Translations under genes and position numbers: made by a program
Part shown: positions 1 through 12,191 of the stretch, one piece after another
Layout of the letters: each line of letters begins with the position of its first letter
Numbering within the stretch: the stretch's first letter is position 1
The notes under the pieces: generated by a model
Told to the model about the DNA's origin: nothing
Databases searched by the model: none
What the model saw: only the letters and a program-made list of their open reading frames with translations
Assembly: GCA_022496205.1 (NCBI GenBank)
Contig: WTXD01000010.1
Location: forward strand, 434,001 to 498,000
Origin: Gloeopeniophorella convolvens
Taxonomy: Eukaryota > Basidiomycota > Agaricomycetes > Russulales
Length of the DNA stretch: 64,000 nt
Direction: 5' to 3'

Positions 1-3000
1 TGGTGCCCTCTGGCGCTGACATGGTGAACAGTTATACTATTATTGAGAATTTGTTCGGTCTCAGCACGCAAGGAGGTGCCATGGTCGCCTATTTTTACTT
101 CAGTTTCCAAGATTCCGGAAAGCGCAATCTCCGCGACCTCCTTTCTTCCCTCATCATTCAGTTCAGCCTCAAATCCGACGCCTGCGGTGATGTTCTGTCC
201 CAGCTATACGGCTCGGCCCGACGCGACAGTTCAGATACTCCACATATCCCATCAAATAGCGCGCTCGTGGGCTGCCTCACCCAGATGCTCAAGCTCCTGG
301 AAAGAACCCCGACATATATCATCATCGACGCACTAGACGAATCCCCCACTTCTGGCTCTGCTTCTGGGTCCCCGCGCACCGAGGTCTTGAAATTCATCGT
401 GGAACTTGTCGGCTCCCGCATTCACGGGCTACGTGTATGCGCTACTAGTCGCCCCGAGGACGACATCCGCATTGCCTTGGAAGCATTGGCAACGAGACAT
501 ATGATCCTGGAGCGTCAACCCGGGCAAGCGGACGACATCGACGGTTACATCCGTTCAACCGTCGAATCGAACGATAAAATGAAGAAATGGAGCAAAGCGA
601 TGCGGGATGAGGTCTTTGACGCGCTCTCGAGTAACGCAAATGGCATGTAAGTCCCGGCGCTCGAGAAATGGGATGTACTTATGTATGTCATTGCCTAGGT
701 TCCGATACGTCTCTTGTCAGCTGGATACGCTGTGTAAATGCCCTCCGGTGGCCGTGCGCTCCGTTCTCAAATCACTTCCCAGAACTCTTCAAGGGACATA
801 CGAGGACACCTTATCACGTATCGACGACGAGAGCTGGAAGTATGCGCACCGCATTTTCCAATGTCTCTCATTCTCAACCCGCCCCCCACGCGTTTCAGAG
901 CTTGCAGAGGTCCTGGCTGTCGACTTTGACAGCCCCATCCCCGTATTTGACGAGGAGTTGCGCATCTTTAATGCAGAAGAGGCTGTCCTATCTACGTGTC
1001 CTGGCAGCTTCATTGCTATCGTTGGGCGACGCCGCCGCAAGGTCGTTCAGTTCGCGCATTTCTCAGTCAAGGAATTCTTGACTTCAAATTACGTTTCCGA
1101 GTCCGAGGACAAGAACGTTCGCCGTTTTCGGGTTCTTGCAGAACCTGCCCATACCGCTCTCGCACAAGCATGTCTTGGTATCCTACTCCGTTTCGATACC
1201 CACGTCGACAAGACAAGCATCGAGAACTTCCCACTCGCCCTTTACGCTGCTGAATATTGGCCCGAGCACGCGCGATCTGGAGACGCATCGCAATCTGTCC
1301 TGGACGCGATGAAGACTCTATTCGATCCGTCTATGCCTTACTTCAAGACGTGGATTTGGCTATACGACCATGATGCGCCCCGGGCCCCCTTCCACTGGCG
1401 TCGTCAGATAGTGCCGCCGCAGCCGAACCAGTCCCCTCTATATTACGCCACGCGATGTGGCATAACCCAAATTACCGACTATTTGATAAACTCGCATCCA
1501 GAAGATGTGAACGTATCCGGTGGCCATTATGGAACTTGCCTACACGCTGCATCCTCCTTGGGGCACACAGAGGTCGTTCGAGCGCTTCTCAAGCACGGCG
1601 CAGATGCCAGCGCTCAAGACACTAGCTCTCAAACTTCCCTGCATCATGCGTCGCGGAAAGGACATCCAGGAGTTGTCCAGCTGCTGCTCTTGCATGGCGC
1701 AGACGCAAACGCCCGCGACAAGACATCCGAGACACCTCTCCACGATGGGTCACGTTGGGGGCATTTTGACGTCGTTCACCTGCTACTCGAGCACCATGCA
1801 GATACCAATGCGCGTACAGGCAACTACTCCGAGACACCACTTCATCAAACATTGCGTGCTGGACACCTCGAACTTGTTCAGCTACTGTTGAAGTACGGAG
1901 CTGATGTCAACGCTCAGGATGGCAGCTCAGTTACTCCCCTCCATATTGCATCAAGCAGGGGACATCCTGACATCACACGACTGCTGCTTGATAATCACGC
2001 AGATGTCAACGCGCGAAGTCATGACTCATCAACTCCCCTTCATCTCGCATCGAACGATGGACACCTTGTCGTCGTACAGCTGCTACTCGACCATCATGCA
2101 GATATCAATGCGAGAGACAATGCCTCGCGAACACCCTTCCATCGAGCGCTGGATTCTGGACATTTCGACACTCTCCAGTTATTACTCGAGCATGGCGCTG
2201 ATGCCAATTCCAAGGGCGGCGGGTCAGACAGACCCCTTCATCTCGCATCAAGGAAGGGATACCTTCGCGCCGTCCAGTTACTCATCGAGCACAACGCGGA
2301 TGTCAATGCACGGTTTGATGATGCATCGAATACACCCCTGCATGAGGCGCTGGATTCTAGGAACGTCGATATTGCTCAATTGCTGCTTGAGCACGGCGCC
2401 GACGTCAACGCTCAGAATGGCAGCTCAGAGACACCCCTTCATCGTGCATCGGGCCAGGGGCGCCTTAATGTTGCACAACTTCTGCTCAAACATCACGCAG
2501 ACACCAATGCGCGAGACGGCAGCTCCCAAGGTCCTCTCCATCGAGCTTCTTCGAAAGGACATCTCAACATCAGTCGACTACTGCTAGAACACAGTTCCGA
2601 CGTGGATCTGCGCGACGGGAGCTCAGAGACGCCTCTCCATTATGCATCGAAAAGAGGTGACCTAGGCATCGCGCGGTTATTAGTCGAGTACCATGCGGAC
2701 TTTAACGCACGAGGCGTCGGCTCTGGAACCCCCATACATCGAGCATCGCAGTCTGGGAGTTTTGACGTCGTCAAGTGGTTGCTGGAACACGGCGCGGATG
2801 TCAACTCGCGCGATGGAAAGTTGCGAACTCCCCTCCACTATGCCTCACGCTCTGGCCACCCCAAAGTTGTACGACGACTACTGGAGCATGGTGCGGATGT
2901 CCATGCGAAGGACGTCTCGAATAAAACTGCTCTGGATCTAGTGTCGAAGCGAAACCCTAAAATCGCGGAGCTGCTAATGCTGTCGGTCGCTGCAGCGATC

Positions 3001-3027
3001 CCGAGGACGACCGTCGTGGCGCACTGA
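1..3027 (+). CDS. NACHT-ankyrin repeat protein (NLR-like), 5' partial
   Basis: Exons are <3-646 and 699-3027; the 52-nt GTAAGT..TAG intron restores the reading through Met-Phe-Arg-Tyr. About 990 residues lie in the window. The N-terminal part has the fungal NACHT layout: a YFYFSFQD strand, the Walker B-like stretch YIIIDALDE near residue 105, and a CATSRPE sensor-type motif. The P-loop must lie upstream of the window. From about nt 1430 come roughly 15 ankyrin repeats of 33 residues with TPLHxAS and LLLEHGADVNA cores, plus a degenerate last one. STAND/NLR proteins are signal-responsive ATPases, some acting in fungal non-self recognition; the ligand and role of this one are unknown. Several repeats are very alike, as in fungal NLRs whose sensor repeats are shuffled. 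Family assignment is firm; the start is missing. Confidence 0.9.
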
Positions 3028-3468
3028 ACATGCCTATTACTGGCCTACCAGGCAGCGCTCTGTTGGGTCCACATACTCTTCCCGGTGGTAGATGTTTTGT
3101 TGTCGATTATCCTTCACACATAGTTTTTGTCATCAGATAGTATATCCTCCGTGCATATATGGATACTCAGACAACTCATGAGATGGCAATCGACGCCGGT
3201 GGAGCAATATTTGGACGGGTCGCCGGACACCCGGGCCGGCACTCTCCCGGAAGGGTTAGAGCACTTTCCACATAAGCGCCCTTGGCAGCATACTAATACT
3301 ATGGGCCGATTCTCGATGTACCGTGCACGGACACTGAGGCTGTCAAGTCACTCCGACTACCGAGCCAACATTCCCCGGGTCGAACACTCCTTTTCAAATC
3401 GCCACTTATTCCCATAGCATTCACTCATTTTTTTTCCAGTTCTCGACGTTCCCGGGAACCATTGATTA
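3028..3468. other. Intergenic, no gene seen
   Basis: This is the 3' flank of the NLR-like gene and the 5' flank of the first DUF6535 gene. Only short, unconvincing open frames were seen. Confidence 0.6.
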
Positions 3469-6050
3469 ATGCCTCCTGGTGCTGAGTCCAACATAGACTC
3501 GGAACATAAAGCCACGTCTTCGCCTGGAGGTACGGCCATGTCGGTTTATGCGCACGAGCGGCTAGGGCTCATGCACCACGACAGATAGTCTACATGGAAC
3601 TTCCCAACATTCCCAGCAGCAGACTCTGTATTCTGCGGAGAAGAGCTTCAGCGATGGGTCAAGCGGGCTGTTCGCCATGTACCTCGACAGAGCAGAAGAG
3701 GAAGATGAGAAGATGGCAGAGAACTGGAAAGGCGACGCTGACGGTATCCTTGTCTTTGTATGTGTCTCCCCTTTCCTGAGAGGCTTAATACTGACGTGGT
3801 CGACGATAGACCGGTCTATTCTCTGCTGTTGTGGCAACTTTCCTTGGTGGGACCTACCAAAATCTCCAGCTCAACCCCCAAAACGCGTCCGTCTTTTATC
3901 TTGCGCAACTCTACCATCTCTCCGCTTCACGCAACGGCACCACCATCACTGTACCGCCCACGGTCTCTGACCCCACCATGTTCACTCCTACCACGTTCAC
4001 TGTTTGGGTCAACGCGCTATGGTTTCTTAGTCTCGTAATCAGCCTCACATGTGCGCTGCTGGCAACACTATTACAGCAGTGGGCTCGCAGGTATCTTCGC
4101 ATGACACGGACGCGGTACCGTGCTCAGAAGCGCGCGCGCATCCGCGCCTTCTTTGCCGAGGGTATAGAGAAGTACCATGTCCCGTGGGCAGTCGAGGCGC
4201 TCCCTGCACTATTGCACACGTCCGTTTTCCTGTTCTATGCAGGCCTTGTCATATTCCTTTTCACAATCCACCACACTATCTTCGCCATCGTGCTCTCCTG
4301 GGTGGCGATCTGCGCGTCTGTTTACATTGCAATCACGTGGATGCCCGTCCTTCGTCAAGACAGTCCATATCAGACCCCTTTCACCAACATCACCTGGTAC
4401 CTCACAGTCGGCATTTCGATGACGTTGCTAACCGTCCTGGAACTCGGCCGGAAGCCAGTGCAATACACCCGGAGGCGATTAAAGCAACAACTGGTTCGGG
4501 GAATGACCAAGGAAGCTGAAGACGCTGCTGAGATGCAGTCCTCCGCCATCGACAGCCGAGCCCTGGCGTGGACACTTGACTTCCTGGATGAAGATCACGA
4601 GCTGGAACAGTTTGTTGCAGGCATACCAAGCTTCTGTAGTTCCACGACTCTTGATCCTCGGAAGATCCTCAAGGGGCTCGATGGCATGATACAGCACGAC
4701 ACCCTACTGGACGGGATATTCATGCTCATGCACCGCACTGTGGGCTCCGGTTCTCTCCCGGCTGCGATTCGAATTCGCAGGCTGAAGATCTGCTTCATGG
4801 CGGCATTTACGATGTCATTTCAGTACCCCGATGTGCAGATCTGGAAACCACTCGTCTTTCCGGTCGTCCTCAGATCCGTGGAATGCTACTATATCATCGA
4901 AGAGTCGAGCAAGTCCCCTGACCAAGACATTGCGTTTCCGGCTCAATGTGTCGCCGCTATCACTGCCTCTCACGCAAAGCGGTACGGAGTCGAGGACGGT
5001 GCCCTGATCCTTGAGCGAAGACTAGACATCCCATCCCCTGTTGCCCTTGAATACCTTTCCCGCGTCACAAGCATGAGGTTGGCGAACCTTGTGCATTTCA
5101 TCCGGCATACTGTTCTTTCCCACCTCGACATTGCATCTGAAGGCGCTCGCGCATTAATCCTCAAGGAGACTCTGCAAGAGCTATGTCACATCACCGTCAA
5201 CGAGACCCCGCCTGAGCTGCAACACGAGTTCTGCTCGTTGTGGAACAGGATTGTGTCCATGATGCACAAGCGCCAGGCGGAGGGTATCGCCACCCACATC
5301 CTGGCACCACTCTCCAGGGTGTACTGCTCGTTGCATATGGGAACAGATGCTGCGCCTACTGTCTTCGATAGCACCACCCCGCTTTGGGATTACGTCTTCG
5401 CTCTGACACCGTCATACCCCATGTGTAGTCTGCAAGCTCACAGATCGCACTCTGCGGCGAGTATCAAGTCGTATGTTTCTGATATTCACCCTCCTTTGGT
5501 ATCGATACGGCCTCCCAGCATCACTGTCCCCTCTTTCTCACCCTCGCGTCTCCCAGAAATCCCATCCTACACTTATTATCCGCAGTCCTTCCTATCTGCA
5601 GGCATCGTGCCGCTATCCGATCATTCATCACGTGGTCGCAAGTCATTCAGTAGCACTTACCGCAGTTCATTTTCCTCGGTTGCTCTCGACATAGACGCCG
5701 CCAACGCGACCGCCTTTCCGCTCACCGACATTCCTTCCTCATTCTCGCGGAGCCACCCAATTCTCGCACCCAATGCTCACAATGTTGCTCCATCAGCCGA
5801 CCCGCAGGCCGCGTTCGCCATGACAGCTCGACCTTCCATCGATACCTCGAGGATCTCCAGCATTGACTGCGCCCCAGCCCTAGAGGTTCTATCCTCGTCA
5901 CCACTCCATGGTTCTTCTCTCGAGGCAAATCACGCTCGACTGCCAACGCGTCCCAATTCAGCTGGGAGCATGGCCTCCCTGACAAATTCCACGCAGCCCA
6001 CAAAGCCAGAGCGTCTCAACGAGTATACCGATCATTCAGCGGAGATATAG
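3469..6050 (+). CDS. DUF6535 membrane protein (copy 1)
   Basis: Exons 3469-3529, 3585-3757 and 3810-6050 give 824 aa. The N-terminal core (MYLDRAEEEDEKMAENWKGD, then TGLFSAVVATFLGGTYQNL after a phase-0 intron) is the signature of DUF6535, a family greatly expanded in Agaricomycetes and of unknown function. Four hydrophobic stretches are visible: near residue 80, at about 149-171, about 193-214 and about 215-236. A long, probably cytosolic helical region and a Ser/Pro-rich tail follow. The start was chosen because the minus-strand paralogue has the same structure: a 61-nt first exon with a phase-1 join and an intron at the same codon. The gene is convergent with that paralogue, with 244 bp between stops. 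The role is unknown; membrane location is inferred from the hydrophobic segments. Confidence 0.85.
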
Positions 6051-6294
6051 TATCTGGCCCTCCGGAGATCACGTTTCCAGCAGCTTTGGGAAGGAGGAAT
6101 GGGAAATGTGCGTATAAGTACACAAAAAACTTTAAGTTCTACCCAACGTAGGCTAGGGGAGATGCAAAGCGCACGCTGAATATCTATTCCTTCAGAATCA
6201 ATGATACGTAGTTCGGGACTGGCTCATGCAGTATGTAAAGCATGCATTGGTTGATGTACCGGATCAGTGCTGAGATGCAGTCATGGTGCTACAG

Positions 6295-8446
6295 TCACGT
6301 CTCCACTCTCGCGCTGAGCCTCCCGTACTTCCTTCCCATGGGCACATTCCTTGTCCTGATGCGGCCCTCCGGCGCCAGCTCGGTCCCTGCACGAACGGAG
6401 GCCGGGTCCTGGGGCGTGTCACGGTGCGTGTGGTGGTGGGAGTCTTCGATGCACAGAGGATATGACGAAATGGGGTGTCCAATATACAGAAATTCGGGAG
6501 GTCCGCCGAGCCGTGTGCGGTTGTGTAACGCGTCATATGTCCGGCGGAGACATCTGAGGACCCCCTCTGCCGAGCCGATATCACCTTGCCCGCGCGCTAC
6601 CCTCGCAACTTCGTTCCACAACCTGCAGAATTCGTTCTGAAGATCCGGCGAAGCCTTCTTGATCTTATCGTGGGGGTATCGAAGACCCCCGACTCTTGTC
6701 TCGTGGGGCACAGCGCGACGATGACGACGAATGTATGGAAGGGCTGCGTTCCGGATGAACCACAGAGTGGAGGCGACCTGGATGTTGGCAATTCCAACAT
6801 CCGATTCGACATACTTGTAGAGTGTGGTTTGCGAGATACAGAGCTGGCGTTCGAGGATGGGGACGACACGAATGAGCTCCTCCGGTGTTGCCTGGTCGAT
6901 GATTGCGGCGGCCAAACATTGCGCAACAAACGCGATATCTTGATCCGGCGTCTTGGCCAACTCCTCGCAGAGAAGCAGCAAGTCATAGTGGTCCACCCCG
7001 GTGTTCCTCCAGGAGTTATGCAGCCAATCCGACCAATAGTCCCAACAAACAAACGCAGTTTTGAATGAGACTTCGCACCGCCGCCGTCGAGCTGGGGTCG
7101 TGATAGGGCCAGATCGAATGGTCCGGAAAACGAGAGATAGAGCTCCGTCGAAGATATGCTCGCGATTGACGAAGGAATCTACAGCAGCCAGCACTGCCGT
7201 GGGTTCTTCAATCACCTGGGAGCTCAAGAAGCCGGGAATCCCCGCGAGAAACTGCTCCACTTCGTGATCCCCGTCCAGGGATTCCCACGTGAACGCTAAG
7301 GCCTGGCTGTCGACCTGGGATGACATGTCCATGGCAGCTGCCTCGGCGTTGCCTATTGGCCCTCGCTTGAATCGAAGTAGACATGCCATTTGCAAGCTTC
7401 GTGCAGAGGACGCTAGCCTATGGAGAGACATCAAAGTTAATGCCTTGACCACAGCCGGAAGCACCGCCAGGGACATTCTGATGGAAGCAATCCAGGCTAT
7501 TGTCGAAAGCGGCGTATTGTACGGGCTGTTGGAGACTATCACCGGCATCACGGTGATAACCAGATACAAGGATCCACAAAGGACCATCCAGGGGATGACG
7601 ACCTTGAACACCGTGAGGTTCGCTGTGAATAGAAGGATGGACAGCCCTGCAAAGAACAGGAACACGGAAAGGTGTAGGAGAGCGGGGAGCGCGTCAACTG
7701 CCCATGACACCCGGAATCTCTGTACACCAATTGCGAAAAAGGAACGTATTCGCGCGCGCTTGTGGGGTTGGTAACGCGTCTGAGTGGCATGGAGATAATG
7801 TCGGGCCCATTGTTGAAGCATCGTCGCCAGCAGAGCACACGTCAGACTCATTACAAGGCTGAGGAACCACAGCGCGTTGACCCAGACGGTGGTTCTTGAC
7901 GGCGTAAAGAAGGACGGGTCGGAGAGCGTCGGAACGATGGGGACATGGGATCCATTTTCGGAGGCGGATTGTTGATATATGCGTGCTAGGTAGAACGCTG
8001 AGGCGTCTTGAGAACTTATCTGAAGATTCTGGTAGGTATTTCCTAGAAATGTTGCCACCGAAGCAGAGAAGAGACCAGTCTGCGCAAGATGATAAGAACA
8101 CAGGTAAACAGGAAAAAGTATTGAGCGTACAAAAATCAGAATGCCATCTGCATCACCTTTCCAATTCTCGACCATCCTTCTGTCCATATCCTCCGCTTGA
8201 GCCAGATACATGGAGAGCAGAGGAGCGGAGCCATCGCCGAAACCTGCTCCCTCAGGGCCTTCCACAGGAGTTGATTGATCTACCTTCTGTTGAGGTGTAG
8301 GATGGGGGGATTGATGACCGAGGGGGGACACTGTGCGCACATTGTTCAGGAAATGACCAGAACTACGTATCAGCACTATACGTACCAGAACGCGCAGCCA
8401 AACCGGCAGCGGAGTCAATTCCTCCTGTTCTCAGGTCCATTGGCAT
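6295..8446 (-). CDS. DUF6535 membrane protein (copy 2)
   Basis: Exons in transcription order are 8446-8386, 8330-8131 and 8079-6295, giving 681 aa. The protein shows the family core MYLAQAEDMDRRMVENWKGD, then TGLFSASVATFLGNTYQNL, and four hydrophobic segments placed as in copy 1. The first exon is 61 nt in both copies and both introns fall at equivalent codons, so the two genes are duplicates. The second intron (51 nt, 8130-8080) has no in-frame stop, so if retained it would add 17 residues without breaking the frame; the paralogue shows that it is an intron. The C-terminal half (about residues 300-600) aligns with copy 1 in LEQFxAGIP-, SSxDQDIAF- and LSR-type motifs but is more diverged. Function is unknown. 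Confidence 0.85.
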
Positions 8447-11400
8447 ACACGCTAGGGGAGCGATGGGTAATCAGTGAGAGGAATAGGAGGCGTAGCACCG
8501 CCACGAAGGTGTTGATTGACCGCACAAACATCAACACTGGAGCACTGCATGCTGCCGCGACCGGCGCGAGAGGGCGCGAGCTGCGAGCAAACACAGCATG
8601 ATCATCCTTGCCTAGGTCGATCACGTGCATCGACACCAACAAGGTCTGTCATGATTGTGCTGTCCCCGAGCACTCACCATTGTAGTGCTTATCCATGGCT
8701 TAGGGGCACCAGCATGGTGAAAATCCGACATAGGTGCGTAATTAATTTCACTGGGAAACACCGTGGGGCTAGCTAACAGCTTCTCCAGGTGCCATATACC
8801 TCGTGCTACTGGCAGCTGGCACCAGTGCAGCGCTCATGATACAGCTGTCCATGGCACGGGTGTATTCTTCGGGGAAGAATATCATCATGTTTCTCAACGG
8901 ACCGCTTGAGTACGATGTACTCATTCGGGCATGGCTTGACGCGCCTTAAGCCTCCAGTTTCTCTGGCACCGCTGGTACTCAACACACGACCGCATGCGTA
9001 ATTCAAACATGCGCCTGTTGCACATACATTCGACGCCCATAATCGACAGTGCGGACGTATGCGCCGTTTTCTGCAACATCGCGCCGTATCATCGTTCGCT
9101 CAAGCCTATGGCCACGCATACACGCGCACTGCGCCACATGTCCGCATCGCTCCAATGATTGAATCACACTTTCATGATATGGTGGGCCTGAGGCGGAAAC
9201 CCCCCGGAGTGGCATCAGCTACAGCGCACCGACCGCGCGTTTTACTCCCCACGGCTGGGTGGTGCCAGTTCGCATGAACGCTCCCGGCGCTGTCTTCCAA
9301 CATGTTCCCATTCCCGGCGAGGTACGCAACACAAGTGCCTTCACCCTCGGCCCATTCAACTATACTTAGGTTTCTCCTACCCTTGCAGTTTCAGGGTCTC
9401 CTGTGAACGGGACCTGGGCCGTACCTTACCGTCGTGACGAAGATGGATTCAAGCCCTTGATTACACTTTGATGGGCGCTGGCACTCCCTGACAGTGTGAG
9501 CGCCCAAGGCGCCCAAACTCGATGTGGTCCTGGTGCCATACGGGTGCAAGTTTATTGATCAAACACGACGTGGCCACCATGAAACTGCCGGTGGCATTTA
9601 ACCTTCTCTGTACTCCCAGGCCAACCAGCCAGGCTTCTGCTCACCATCCCAGTACGCATCTCTGATATCTCTGGCCATGGAATGTGCTCTGACGATCTAT
9701 TGTGCTCGAATCGAATTGCGAGCGCTGCGCCTCGATGTCGCGTCACGACAGCAGGCACGCTCCCTTTACTTGCTTCGTTGCAGAATGGCTCAAATAGAAC
9801 AACATACAGTACGAGAAGCAAGGCACCATGAGGGTCCTCGACGCCTGCCGCCCTGCGCCCGCGGGACCCGCGCCAGGACTCCCTACAATCGGTCATTGAC
9901 AGGAACAACTCTAATGACGTCTCGGCGTGACATCCAACCCCAGGTTTCACCCAACCGCCACCTCCACGCCGGGACAGCCGCGGCGCGCCAAGTCCAGTTC
10001 GTCCCCCCAGCGGACAATGGAAGCACGCCACGCGGCCCACACGCCCTGGCCCAGCATCTCGTAACGTCCATAGAGAACCTTCTGCACCCCATATACTTAC
10101 TACAAAGCGGCACATGCGGCAGGCATGGAATCTCCCAGGCTAGCAGGCGCAGCGCGCCGTGATCTGCGTCCTCGCGTGTATTCCACGCACTCATTCGCGG
10201 GGACCCTCCGAACCACTAGAGCAGGTTGCGCGCCTACTGAGCAGCCCGGCGATCAGTTTCCATATCAGGCGATGGGGGCTCGTGCTCTGCAGGCTGCGGG
10301 CGGCGCGTCGTGATGGACAGCATCACGAGTGTGATCTGGCTTCGCGATATGTACCCTGCGAAGGCAACTCTTTCCCGATGCGCCGTTTGCTGCAGGTCAC
10401 CGGTGGCACGATACGTACACATCGGGCGCCCAGACGTCTCCAACGTTTCAGGTCGCGTGCAAGCCCTGGTATGGAACGACCGGTCGGTGGGGCGCAACCG
10501 TTTGTGCGTATTGTCCTCATTCATACCGTGGTCATCTCAAGTGTGAAATGTTGGCACTCACTTCCACAGGACTTGCCGACGGGCACAGCATAGGACGGGG
10601 GAGTGGGCGGTGCTGTGCAGCTACACTCCACGTCATTGACTCATCGCCACAATCGCCTACTGATGGGCTGGAGTGTGCACTAGTGATACCACTGGTTTGT
10701 CAATGCGCGCCGACATTCGCCTACCACTCCGGCTTCGGTAACTGAGCAGTGCGCGGCGGTTGCGCTGGCTCGCCCAGGGCCCGCACTGACCCGCCGCGCC
10801 GAAGCGTCAACAGGAGCAAACAGGGAGCACGGCTCGCCGGAAGATCGCCTGCCAGTGCGCGCGATCTAGATTCGGCATGTTCCTGAAGTCCGAGGCACCC
10901 CGGATACCACGACTGCACACACTACGGACATTGGGGACATTCGCAGGTGCCACAGAACACGATTATATCCTGCATACAATACGATGTCTGCGCGTGGTGG
11001 AAACGTGCTCGTGCACTGCCTATTAATTACCGGTCACCCTCGACCTGTTGGTGTCCAAGGCTGTTGGAATAACGCAGGGCAGATGTAACTAATTCCTATT
11101 CACTGGAATGGAACAAAGTGTTCTAGAATCGTGTTCTGAGGCTGCATGCAGTGGCATCGGAGGCTTTGATGTCCAAGGTGATGTCGGAGATGCAGGTTGG
11201 AAGCGGAAGCGTAGACCTTGTACAAAGATGCCAAAGAACATCAGACATCAGAGATGGCCGCATCTCTGTGCCCGTGGTTAATCATCGCGGGCTATACTGT
11301 AGACCTCGAAATGACGTTTGTGCATTGCAGTAGGTGATAGCACGACTGAAGAGTTGTCGGCCCTGGTGATGCAGAGAGAAGCCAATTCGAATGTCTTTGG

Positions 11401-12191
11401 GTTCGTTCATCTACCTGCAGGGTCGGGACCCGGGAGTGCTAGTAGTGCCAGAGCACAGCTTTAAATCGCACTTCCATTGTAAGGATTTCGCCCGCGGCAA
11501 CTGGCACCCGCACAACCTATCCGGATGCGGAGTGCATTGCAGTGTATTGCACCAGAGGTAACGGAAGCGACGATGTAAAGGCTGTGTAGCTCATCGAGCA
11601 GAGGAGCACAGCCTTCTTGAAATCGGTCCGCGGGCCAAATTCCGGCGAGCTCATTCACACATATGTTCGTACCAGATAGATTAGTGATACCGTGGGCGAT
11701 TCAGGCGGTAGCTATGTGTCCTCGGTCGGGAGCTCCCTCGCGGCAGGGCTCAGGCGAATACTGCGGTCACTAGGACACTCACGAATGGGCAGCAGGCAGT
11801 GGTCACATTGTAGGACCGTGAGAGTCGCGTGGTTTGTGCATGGCAAGAGGTGGGCGAGAGGGCACAGGATATACTGGCATATACTGTCCCCGCACAGCAT
11901 CTTGAGTGGACGGGCTGTGCAGCGGGGGGACGTCAGGGGAGAAGCGGAATTAGATGGGGGGAAAGGATTCTCACGTGAGCGGAGGAGAGGTGACTAATTG
12001 TCGGGGACCCGGCACCGCCCTGGGGTGTCGCGGGGTCTGCTCGTCTCTTTCCTCCTGATCACGACAATTAAATCTCGTCCCAAACTCTCATCTCTCCCTC
12101 ACACTGCCTCAGCGGGACAGCCTCTTAGATCCTCCGTTTCCTCGCGTAGTCGTAGCTTGCTTCCGTTATATCATCCCCCCCATCCCGAGTC
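8447..12191. other. Gene-poor 3.7-kb interval
   Basis: No frame here shows recognisable family motifs, and no chain of phase-compatible exons was found. The longest open frame (9552-10115, minus, 187 aa) is low-complexity and has no domain. No tRNA-like T-arm, long tandem array or clear terminal repeat was seen. The last 190 bp before 12192 are pyrimidine-rich, as expected of the 5' UTR of the next gene. Confidence 0.5.

Noticed and set aside
9552..10115. 187-aa minus-strand frame in the gene-poor interval
   Set aside because: No motif, no flanking exons and atypical composition for this genome.
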